Of a stretch of DNA of 64,000 nucleotides, positions 25,877 through 33,051 are shown in pieces. How positions within the stretch are numbered: position 1 is the first letter of the stretch; the number at the start of each line of letters is the position of its first letter. Source of the stretch: CG2-30-58-95 sp964618215 (GTDB lineage Bacteria > Chloroflexota > Anaerolineae > Anaerolineales > Villigracilaceae); assembly GCA_964618215.1 (NCBI GenBank), contig CAZTZE010000016.1:1-64000 (forward strand), given 5' to 3'. Both the position numbers and the translations under genes were made by a program. A model generated the notes under the pieces. The model saw only the letters and a program-made list of their open reading frames with translations. It was not told the DNA's origin and did no database searches.

Positions 25877-25897
25877 TGGTAGCCTAAAGGCTACCAT
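25877..25897. repeat. TGGTAGCC...GGCTACCA hairpin repeat
   Basis: Short perfect inverted repeat GGTAGCC-TAAA-GGCTACC. The same arms recur at 54402-54421 and inside the YgjP-like gene at 57796-57818. Confidence 0.65.
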
Positions 25898-25925
25898 TGT
25901 GGTATATTCGAGTCAGAGGCGCATT

Positions 25926-26603
25926 ATGAACGAGCGAATTCTGATCATCGAAGACGATCCGGCGATCCTGAAGCTGCTGCAACGCGGCCTGATCTACGAA
26001 GGCTACCAGGTGGATATCGCCACTGACGGGCGGAGCGGGCTGAACCTGGCGCGCGACCGCCACCCAGACCTGGTCATCCTGGACTGGATGCTGCCAGGCA
26101 TGGATGGGCTGGAGGTCTGCCGGCGTTTGCGGACGGGCGGAAGCCTGCCCATCCTGATGCTGACCGCCAAAGACACCATCCAGGACCGTGTGCAGGGGCT
26201 GGACGCCGGCGCGGATGATTACCTGGTCAAGCCGTTCAACCTGGATGAACTATTGGCGCGCATACGCGCCCTGCTGCGCCGCACGCAGACGGAGCGCATC
26301 CAGGTCTATAAATTCGCCGACCTGACAATGGATACCAGCTCACGACAGGTGACGCGCGGCGAGCGGCTCATCCAGTTGACCGCCAAGGAACATGAACTCC
26401 TGGAACTGTTCCTGCGCCATCCTCGCCAGGTGCTGACGCGCGAAGTGATCTTCGATCGCGTTTGGGGGTATGACTTCGGCGGCGAGAGCAATGTATTGGA
26501 AGTTTATATTCGCTACCTGCGTCAAAAACTGGAAGCCGAAAACGAACCGCGCTTGATCTTTACCGTGCGCGGCGTGGGCTACGTGTTGCGCGAAAACCCA
26601 TAA
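25926..26603 (+). CDS. OmpR/PhoB-family response regulator
   Basis: 225 residues from the ATG at 25926; the longer open frame overlaps the divergent sugar-transferase gene and its promoter. Receiver: E9/D10/D11, phospho-acceptor D53 (VILDWMLPG), Thr in MLTA, Lys in VKPF. Winged-helix domain: LTAKEHELLELFLRHP, VWGYDFGGESNVLEVYIRYLRQKLE, TVRGVGYVL, close to the MprA/CusR type. The next gene, a histidine kinase, starts on the base after the stop codon, so the pair is tightly coupled. Confidence 0.95.
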   Translation: MNERILIIEDDPAILKLLQRGLIYEGYQVDIATDGRSGLNLARDRHPDLVILDWMLPGMDGLEVCRRLRTGGSLPILMLTAKDTIQDRVQGLDAGADDYLVKPFNLDELLARIRALLRRTQTERIQVYKFADLTMDTSSRQVTRGERLIQLTAKEHELLELFLRHPRQVLTREVIFDRVWGYDFGGESNVLEVYIRYLRQKLEAENEPRLIFTVRGVGYVLRENP

Positions 26604-27974
26604 ATGTCCCTGCGCCTGCGTCTGACAATCATTTACTCGGCGCTGACCGGGGGGATTCTGCTTTTGCTGGGGGTGGTCACGACCACATTGATCAGCATCT
26701 CGCTGATCAGCCAGACGGACGAGATGCTCGCTCAAACGGTCAATAAAATCGTCACCAATATGTATGTTGACCCACGCGGCGGACCAACGGTATTCCTACC
26801 GCAATTGAATCCGGCCGAGAACGTGTACGTCCAGATTTGGGACACCCAGGGCAAGCTGGTATCGGCTTCACCGGGTTTGGGCAGCTTCACAGAACCGCTC
26901 GACCCGGTCGGCCTTCAGGCCGGCAAAGCCATCTACCGGGATGTTTATATTTCGCAAGGCCATCTGCGCACCCTGAGTATGACGGTCGTTCTTGGCGGCC
27001 ATCCGTTTGTCGTCATCCAGGCCGCGACCAGTCTGTCATTGCTGGATGCGACGCTGCGCAATCTGGTTAATATCCTGGTCGGTATGGCTCTTTTCGCCAC
27101 ACTCCTGGCAGCATTGGCAAGTTGGTTTGGCGTCGGTCAGGCCCTGGCTCCGCTGAAAACTGTCACCGATACCGCGCTGCAAATCACCCGCGCGGATGAC
27201 CTCTCGCGGCGCATTCCCTATCGCGGCCAGGATAATGACGAAGTCGGGCAGTTGATCTATGCTTTCAATGAAACACTGGAACGATTGGAAAAACTGTTTG
27301 TCTCTCAACAACGCTTCCTGGCAGATGTCAGCCACGAACTACGCACACCCCTGACCGTCATCAAGGGCAACGCCGACCTGATGCGCCGGATGAAGAGCCT
27401 GGATGAGGAATCGCTGACCAGTATCAAGGATGAGGCCGACCGCCTGACGCGCCTGGTCGGTGACTTGCTCCTGCTGACCCAGGCCGAATCCGGAAAACTG
27501 CCCCTGGACTTCAAGCCGGTCGAGCTGGATACGTTGCTGCTGGATGTCTCCAAAGAGATGCACATTCTGGCGCGTGAGCGGGTGCAGCTAAAGGTCACTG
27601 AGATAGATCAGATCCAGGTCAATGGCGATCGCGACCGCTTGAAACAGGTTCTGCTGAACCTGGTCTCCAATGCCATTAAGTACACCCCGCAAGGTGGAGA
27701 GGTTTTCCTCAGCCTGAGCAAAGTGGGCGGCCAGGCGCGGCTGATCGTGCGCGATAGCGGGCCGGGAATTCCGGCGGAAGATTTACCCCATATCTTCGAG
27801 CGTTTCTACCGCTCCGAAAAATCCCGGACCAGATCGGAAAGCGGTGGATTTGGGCTGGGACTTTCGATTGCCAATTGGATTATCGCGCACCACGCGGGAA
27901 GGATCGAGGTCAATTCACAAGAGGGCAAAGGGACGACCTTTTGCATTTGGCTGCCTCTTTTTAGTGTTCAGTAA
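26604..27974 (+). CDS. Sensor histidine kinase
   Basis: 456 residues. TM1 about residues 10-32, an extracytoplasmic sensor domain of about 120 residues, TM2 about 155-177 (LVNILVGMALFATLLAALASWF), HAMP to about 235. HisKA box FLADVSHELRTPLTVI carries the phospho-accepting His; N-box NLVSNAIKYTPQGG, G1 VRDSGPGIP, F-box IFERFYR, G2 GGFGLGLSIA. It phosphorylates the regulator encoded immediately upstream. The overall architecture resembles MprB/BaeS-type kinases; the signal is unknown. The gene is followed by CAGTAATCAGT-type filler repeats. Confidence 0.95.
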   Translation: MSLRLRLTIIYSALTGGILLLLGVVTTTLISISLISQTDEMLAQTVNKIVTNMYVDPRGGPTVFLPQLNPAENVYVQIWDTQGKLVSASPGLGSFTEPLDPVGLQAGKAIYRDVYISQGHLRTLSMTVVLGGHPFVVIQAATSLSLLDATLRNLVNILVGMALFATLLAALASWFGVGQALAPLKTVTDTALQITRADDLSRRIPYRGQDNDEVGQLIYAFNETLERLEKLFVSQQRFLADVSHELRTPLTVIKGNADLMRRMKSLDEESLTSIKDEADRLTRLVGDLLLLTQAESGKLPLDFKPVELDTLLLDVSKEMHILARERVQLKVTEIDQIQVNGDRDRLKQVLLNLVSNAIKYTPQGGEVFLSLSKVGGQARLIVRDSGPGIPAEDLPHIFERFYRSEKSRTRSESGGFGLGLSIANWIIAHHAGRIEVNSQEGKGTTFCIWLPLFSVQ

Positions 27975-28034
27975 TCAGTATTCAGTTTTCAGTCACTGGT
28001 AACTGATCACTGGTCACTGCTCACTCGTCACTCG

Positions 28035-28763
28035 TTACTCATCACCCACCCCCAATCTTGGCCGCGCCTGCTTGCAGAGACTGATGCCTCCGGCCTCCAG
28101 CCATTCCTGCAAGCGCGGGCTTTCATTCGCTCCATTGACTGCATCCTGATAGATGCCGCTTCCCCAATAGACATAACGTTGTGTTTCTGCCGCCCAAGTG
28201 GATTCAGCGCGCGAGATCACGCTAATTCCACCGTTATATCCCGCCAGCGCCAGGCGGAAATCATCCCCGGCTGCATCCAGAGAACGTCTTAAATATGCCA
28301 TGCCGCGCACGGCATTGGTATATGGATCATAAGGGTTATCTGTCTCATAGAAATGAAAGTGCATCACCTGGAACAATCCCATCGCTCCAGCCGATGAACG
28401 CGCCAGCGGGTTGCCGCAGGATTCGATCTGCATCACAGTCGCGACCAGGTTCGGGTCCAGGCCGGCTTCAGCCGCCCAGATTTGGATTTCCGCAGCCCAG
28501 TAGCGCACTTCAGGGGTGAATAAGGGCGCCAATCCTGCCGAAGGTCTCTCGGGAAGTTCCAGCACAACCCCTTGCACTGCTTCATCCGGCAAGCTCGGCA
28601 AAGCGGAAACAGTAGAGGCCAGCGGCGAGCCCAAGGATAGGAGCGCCAGTAAGGATCCCACCACAAGAACGGCCAAAGGCGGGATCAGGAATCCAGCCAG
28701 ACAGCCGCCTTGAGAAGGGATGGCTGTCTGGGTGGAAGGATGAACGGAACGGTGGTAAGACAT
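28035..28763 (-). CDS. Membrane-anchored lytic transglycosylase (SLT family)
   Basis: 242 residues from the ATG at 28763 (GGGAG upstream). One TM (LAGFLIPPLAVLVVGSLLALL, about 23-45), a linker, and an SLT domain from about 95. The catalytic Glu is in MQIESCGNP, followed by the signature SSAGAMGLFQVM, then NAVRGMAYLRR and LALAGYNGG. It cleaves peptidoglycan with formation of 1,6-anhydro-muramic acid. The gene starts 31 nt after the multi-TM protein gene upstream and probably shares its consensus promoter with LexA-like boxes. Small SLT proteins next to a multi-TM protein also occur in conjugation and phage-lysis modules. Confidence 0.92.
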   Translation of the reverse strand: MSYHRSVHPSTQTAIPSQGGCLAGFLIPPLAVLVVGSLLALLSLGSPLASTVSALPSLPDEAVQGVVLELPERPSAGLAPLFTPEVRYWAAEIQIWAAEAGLDPNLVATVMQIESCGNPLARSSAGAMGLFQVMHFHFYETDNPYDPYTNAVRGMAYLRRSLDAAGDDFRLALAGYNGGISVISRAESTWAAETQRYVYWGSGIYQDAVNGANESPRLQEWLEAGGISLCKQARPRLGVGDE

Positions 28764-28794
28764 GACTCCCGATAGGCCTCGTGCAGAAGGTATC

Positions 28795-29568
28795 TCAGGA
28801 GCGACGGTTCTTTTCGACGTGCGCAGCACCTACTCGGTACTCGCTGTCGCGAGCAGATTGAGAATTCATCGAAGCGGGATGGTAGGTCGGCTCCCCCCGG
28901 GGAGTAAAGTTCGCCGCCGGCCGCGCAACTTTAGGCGCCGGGTGATAGGTCGAGGCGATCGGCCCTGTGGCGACACCGGGGCGTGGGCGGAAGGCGGCCG
29001 TAGGTGCCGGCTGGGGAGCAAGACGGGTTTGCGATCGAGGCCGGTCATCGCTTGAGCTAAAGAGCCGTTCACCAGCAATCGAGAAAGTACCGATGATCAG
29101 GACGCGGATCAGCCAGACCATGATCGCCACGAAGACCGGCACAACCTTGGTCATTGTAGCGTTGCTGACGACGACGCCGGCGGCAAGACTGCTATGATTG
29201 ACAATGGCAACCGAGACCCCCCACCAGGTCAGAATCGCGTTCATGGCGGCTGCCAATAGCCAGGCTCCGAAGAGGTACCAGACCTCGGCCGGTTCGTCCC
29301 GGCCCTGTTGGGGTGTGAACAGGCGGGCAATACCGGCAAAGTCAATCCCGCAGAATGCAATCGCAAGGACTGTCGCCCAACGCATTCCGGCAAAGGACAA
29401 ATTGCCAAGCACGTCCAGCAGGGCAAACTGGGTGGTGCTATAGTTGAAAATCTCGAACGCAAGCAGTGCGCAGAGGATGATTATTCCCCAGGCAAAGCCG
29501 CGCTGTAAGGTAACGCCCTTGAACATGCTACTGACCCCACGGGTTGAACGAAAACCAGTTGTGTTCAT
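28795..29568 (-). CDS. Multi-TM membrane protein with LexA-like operator
   Basis: 257 residues. Four TM segments in the first 170 residues (GFAWGIIILCALLAFEIF; WATVLAIAFCGIDFAGIA; YLFGAWLLAAAMNAILTW; VPVFVAIMVWLIRVLII), then a Pro/Arg-rich cytoplasmic tail. Near the C-terminus it reads EYRVGAAHVEKN, the translation of an inserted CCGAGTAGG repeat (28819-28840). A perfect TTGACA-17-TATAAT promoter with a GAAC-N4-GTTC box in its spacer lies about 50 bp upstream of the ATG. The lytic transglycosylase gene follows after 31 nt. No family is recognised; damage-induced envelope remodelling, lysis or DNA transfer are possible roles. Confidence 0.75.
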   Translation of the reverse strand: MNTTGFRSTRGVSSMFKGVTLQRGFAWGIIILCALLAFEIFNYSTTQFALLDVLGNLSFAGMRWATVLAIAFCGIDFAGIARLFTPQQGRDEPAEVWYLFGAWLLAAAMNAILTWWGVSVAIVNHSSLAAGVVVSNATMTKVVPVFVAIMVWLIRVLIIGTFSIAGERLFSSSDDRPRSQTRLAPQPAPTAAFRPRPGVATGPIASTYHPAPKVARPAANFTPRGEPTYHPASMNSQSARDSEYRVGAAHVEKNRRS

Positions 29569-29593
29569 TGCGACCTCCTCAAGTCGAAAGTAA

Positions 29594-29605
29594 GAACAAG
29601 TGTTC
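29594..29605. promoter_or_regulatory. LexA-like box 2
   Basis: GAACAAGTGTTC matches GAAC-N4-GTTC of the Gram-positive/Chloroflexi SOS box. It lies 31 bp (three helical turns) from box 1, downstream of the transcription start of the minus-strand gene. Confidence 0.7.
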
Positions 29606-29618
29606 TATTATCGCGGTT

Positions 29619-29647
29619 ATTATAGAACAAACGTTCTCGCTTGTCAA
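29619..29647 (-). promoter_or_regulatory. Consensus sigma-70 promoter of the membrane protein/transglycosylase unit
   Basis: Minus strand TTGACA (29647-29642), a 17-bp spacer and TATAAT (29624-29619), all perfect consensus. Such a strong promoter normally needs repression, and box 1 (29625-29636) fills its spacer. Confidence 0.88.
29625..29636. promoter_or_regulatory. LexA-like box 1
   Basis: GAACAAACGTTC, matching GAAC-N4-GTTC, placed between the -35 and -10 of the minus-strand promoter so that a bound repressor would exclude RNA polymerase. It is also 34 bp before the divergent creatininase-like gene. Confidence 0.75.
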
Positions 29648-29669
29648 GCACCAATTTCTCTGATAAAGT

Positions 29670-30866
29670 ATGAAAATCAACCATATTATGGAGGATGTTT
29701 TGTCTTCTGATTTCTTCCCCTTCGGCGAATTGACTTACCCGGAGGTAGCTGCCTTGCCCCGCGATACACCGCTTGTCCTACCCTTGGGCTGGGGATATGA
29801 CCATACGGCTCTGGCAGCGCACCTCGGCAACCCACCCCAAATCGGCCTGTTACCGGCCTTGCCATTTGGCTGGACGGGCAGCGGGTTGGAGGTGCCACAG
29901 CTTGTTTTCGAGGCTGTACTACGCAATCTGCTGGGCAACCTGCTCGAAGATGGCTTTACGCAGGTATTTGCACTCGCCCCCGCAGGTCTCCGATTTACAA
30001 CCGGCATCCCCACAGTGTGCCTGCCTCATCCCTCGTCACTCGTCACTCTGCTCTCCAACAATGACCGCGAGAAAGTGCTTCTCATTCCCATCGGGCAAAC
30101 CGAACAGCATGGCTACCACGCCCCTCTGGCAACCGATACACGCATCATCGAAGCCATCGGCCAGGGAACGGCTAAAGCCGCCTCGGCTTACGCGACCTGC
30201 CTGCCCGTCTACCCGTATGGCGTCAGCACTCACCGCCGCTCATTCCCCGGCACGTTCAATGTCGGCGGGCGGGCCTTCGAGGATTTCTGGATGGCAGTCA
30301 TGGATACGCTTGTCGGGCGCGGTTTCAACCGCTTCTACATGCTTTCCGGCCACGGCGGGAATTGCTCCTTCCTGGTCAATGTAGTCAAGTACATTGGCGA
30401 GCGTTATCCTTACATTTTCTGCGCAACAGCCTGGCTTTATCTCAATGGCCCTCAGGGGGCGGCCGCGCTGCAGGCCAGGCGCGCATCGCCCATCGGCGGG
30501 ATGGGTCACGCCTGCGAACTGGAGACCTCACTCATCCTGGCCCTGCGCCCGGAACTCATCCACCTCGAGCGCGCGGTGGACGAAATGGACTTCATCGCCA
30601 CGCCATCTTACTACATGGATTGGATCGAGGGCGGCGCGCTGATCGCCAATCCGCCCTGGGACGACGACACGCAAACCGGCGCGTACGGCGCGGGCAGCCT
30701 GGGCAGTGCCGAAAAAGGCGAATACTGGCTGAAGGTGGCGATCGAAGAGAAAGTGGAGCAGGTGTTGGAAATCCAGGAACAATATCGCCAGCGTCTATCG
30801 CGTCGAAAAAGTAGGCTTCCACCTCTAAACGAGTCGGATATAGGAGCGGGCGGAGGGATCTTATAA
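29670..30866 (+). CDS. Creatininase/creatinine amidohydrolase family protein
   Basis: 398 residues. Metal-binding motifs of the family: LLIPIGQTEQHGYHAPLATDT (Glu, His and Asp ligands), FPGTFNVGG, MLSGHGGNCSFL (His) and GHACELETSLILAL (Glu). The family hydrolyses cyclic or linear amides such as creatinine; true substrates vary. It has about 110 extra N-terminal residues and a filler insertion at about 30025-30058 (PHPSSLVTLL). The start is uncertain: ATG 29670, ATG 29688 and TTG 29700 are all possible, the last with GGAGG in front. The final 20 or so residues (after RQRLSRR) look un-family-like and run into the foreign ORF, so the true end may be displaced. Confidence 0.88.
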   Translation: MKINHIMEDVLSSDFFPFGELTYPEVAALPRDTPLVLPLGWGYDHTALAAHLGNPPQIGLLPALPFGWTGSGLEVPQLVFEAVLRNLLGNLLEDGFTQVFALAPAGLRFTTGIPTVCLPHPSSLVTLLSNNDREKVLLIPIGQTEQHGYHAPLATDTRIIEAIGQGTAKAASAYATCLPVYPYGVSTHRRSFPGTFNVGGRAFEDFWMAVMDTLVGRGFNRFYMLSGHGGNCSFLVNVVKYIGERYPYIFCATAWLYLNGPQGAAALQARRASPIGGMGHACELETSLILALRPELIHLERAVDEMDFIATPSYYMDWIEGGALIANPPWDDDTQTGAYGAGSLGSAEKGEYWLKVAIEEKVEQVLEIQEQYRQRLSRRKSRLPPLNESDIGAGGGIL

Positions 30867-32259
30867 CGGTTCTTTCACAGTTACTGTCGGGCTGGGCAAG
30901 GACTGTCGGACTACGGGCAGCTGTACGGTTTATGTTTCCAACAAAGACAGGGCTGGCAACGAAAGCAATTACAGAACCAGGACTTTTAACATTTCCCTTT
31001 GCAAGGGGAGCGTTTCTTTAAGTTTGAATAAAACAATAGCTATTCAAGGAGAAGACGTTTCCTATATTATTTCCGGCTTGACAGGCTGCAATGGCCAGCC
31101 AGTTCAAATCAGAGAAGAAACTACAGGCGGAGTCTTGACAACGAGCTGTCTCGTCACTACTGCCGGCGCCGGATGCTCGGGCGCATTTTCCGCGCCGGCT
31201 ATAGCGCCTTTATGGCAGGCGAATTTTGAGTATTATGCTCAAATTGACAAAAATAAAGACAGCGATTTTTCCGATTCAGGAGAAAAAAGCGGTTTAGTTT
31301 CTTTGCAGGTTGTTAACACTCTTGTTGCTTGTATTGATACTGGCAATTGCCCTTATTTTTTCGCTCCAAATTATTATTACACCAGCACTACTAATTGGCT
31401 GGGTATCCTGGGTTCTGCCAGCAAGGGTGGCGGGAGGCTGGTTAGCGAATGCAGTCATGGCTCCAATTCCTGCAAATTGAACGGTTTTGTTTCCGGCGCG
31501 AGCAATGGCGAGACTTGCTCTCTAGTTGACGCTTGCGGTTCAGGCAGTACTGTTTTTGACGGCGTTAAAACCGGAAAGTGGGATGAAACAGAAGGTTGTA
31601 TTATCTGCGACGGCAAAAAGCAATTTGTCAAAATCGCAGATGCCAGCAGCCAGTGCTTTAACCTGAATTGTTCTGGCGGTTCGTCAAGCTGGTCCCAGTT
31701 TTCCTGCGCCTCTTCAGCTTCGGGAAATCTAAAATGCGAGTCAGCTTGCGGCGCCGATGCCGATTGCGACGAGAGAGCGGTTAATACGGAAATCTTTACC
31801 GGTACTGACGGAAAAAAGTACAAATGCGATGAGACTTGCAAGAAAGTTTTAGTTGAGCCGCCGCTGTCAAAAATTACAGGACCGAATCCAGGCCCGGTTT
31901 GGTACAGCGACGATATTAATGTTAGCGTGATTGACCAAGACCGAAGCGGCACTGATTTGAAAACCTGCTATTTTCAGTTTCGAGATCCTGTAAGCGGCAC
32001 TCTTGCAGAAGCAGGAAGGCCGTGCAACACTGGTTTCATTGTCAAGGTTGGCCCAAATGGTAATTTTGGAGATATTTGTATGACTCAAGGAAAGGATAAA
32101 TGCGAAGTTAAAGTTTGGGCTTGCGACAATAGTTTGCTTTGCACGAATTGTAACCTTACACAGCAATGTTTAAATCACAAATGGGTTTTACAAGAAGATG
32201 GTACTGGCAATTGGGTAAAGTATAATGTTGACTATACTGCCCCCGAGATAAAGCATTAA
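30844..32259 (+). pseudogene. Foreign-looking Cys-rich secreted-type protein, 5'-truncated
   Basis: The frame is open from 30844 to the stop at 32259 (471 codons). No ATG, GTG or TTG occurs in the first 60 codons, yet those codons already read as protein (GSFTVTVGLGKDC, VYVSNKDRAGNESNYRTRTFN). A TTG at 31024 would give 411 residues. The product has roughly 25-30 Cys, repeated beta-sandwich motifs (DRAGN, YSDDINVSVIDQDRSGTD, VDYTAPEIKH) and looks like an extracellular protein of archaea (DPANN) or Patescibacteria. Its codons are visibly AT-richer than the neighbours. It is either a transferred gene fragment or an assembly join near 30835-30865. No function can be assigned. Confidence 0.6.
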
Positions 32260-32277
32260 AATTTTCTCTAAAATGCG

Positions 32278-32317
32278 AAAACCCTTCTCCGTTGAGAAAA
32301 TTACGGGGAAGGGTTTT
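32278..32317. terminator. Bidirectional terminator overlapping a stop codon
   Basis: AAAACCCTTC(T)CCG pairs with CGGGGAAGGGTTTT around a 13-nt loop. T-runs occur on both sides. It separates convergent frames ending at 32259 (+) and 32301 (-); the stop of the minus gene lies inside the stem. Confidence 0.75.
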
Positions 32318-32990
32318 CTAATTGTGCCTGCCATAGACCTATTGTCGATTCACCGTCGGCAACGATGTCTACGACCGTATAGATGTCGTTTCCTATACGG
32401 ACGAATCCGTAGAAGTTGATGATTTTCCCGACCGGAGGTGGAATTTCTACCCACTCATTTTCTATCTTGAGATAGAGATGGGTAGATTCTTCTGCCCAGA
32501 TGCCGAAAGAGGTCTTGTCGGTGCTAACAACAATGGCGCCGTATTCTTCGGGCGGGCCGCCGATAGCGTTTTCAACCAGGGATTGGAAGTTAGTCCAATC
32601 CTGCATCCTGGTGAGGTCGGCTTCGGCTTTGGTCGCTGGTTGCTTGGACCAGATGCCATTGTTGTAAATCCGGACATAACAACCATCCGAAATATCCTGG
32701 ACGGTAAACAAATTACCACGTCGAACGTCCAGGTAACCGATGTTAGTTGGAGCGTCTGGCACGCGTGTCCATTCTCTGGTCGTGACTTGGAGCGGGACGC
32801 GGGTCGGCTCGGCGGTCGGGCTGGGTGTGACGGTCGGCGTGGCAATGTCGACAACGGGTTGAACCGGAGCCAAGTTCGGCTCAACCGGCTGGTTTGCTGG
32901 CACGGTGGGGGCGATTACCGTGGCTGGTATCATAGGTTGGCAAGCAGTCATAAGCCAGGCAAGGAACAGGAGAAGATATGTTCTTTTCAT
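32301..32990 (-). CDS. Lipoprotein of unknown function
   Basis: 229 residues. Signal peptide and lipobox LMTAC (Cys17), then a long Pro/Thr/Val linker (PTVPANQPVEPNLAPVQP...), typical of surface lipoproteins in this genome. The C-terminal domain (about residues 70-225) is beta-rich with EWTRVPDAPTNIGYLDVRRGNLF and WSKQPATKAEADLTRMQDW; no family is recognised. The last residues (ENPSP) are coded inside a terminator stem. TAAACT lies 7 nt before the ATG, so it may also be leaderless, but less convincingly than the six others. Confidence 0.8.
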   Translation of the reverse strand: MKRTYLLLFLAWLMTACQPMIPATVIAPTVPANQPVEPNLAPVQPVVDIATPTVTPSPTAEPTRVPLQVTTREWTRVPDAPTNIGYLDVRRGNLFTVQDISDGCYVRIYNNGIWSKQPATKAEADLTRMQDWTNFQSLVENAIGGPPEEYGAIVVSTDKTSFGIWAEESTHLYLKIENEWVEIPPPVGKIINFYGFVRIGNDIYTVVDIVADGESTIGLWQAQLENPSP

Positions 32991-33039
32991 TATTTATAGT
33001 TTACTCTTGTTCACACGCTTTTTCAAGCCCCATTCACGC

Positions 33040-33045
33040 TATAAT
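33040..33045 (+). promoter_or_regulatory. -10 box of leaderless ligA promoter
   Basis: TATAAT ends 6 nt before the ATG at 33052, leaving room for transcription to start at or next to the A of the ATG. No Shine-Dalgarno. Confidence 0.7.
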
Positions 33046-33051
33046 AATCCT

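Noticed and set aside
28035..29568. Prophage lysis cassette
   Set aside because: No integrase, capsid, terminase or holin-like partner in the flanks; only the SOS-like control and the transglycosylase recall phage lysis.
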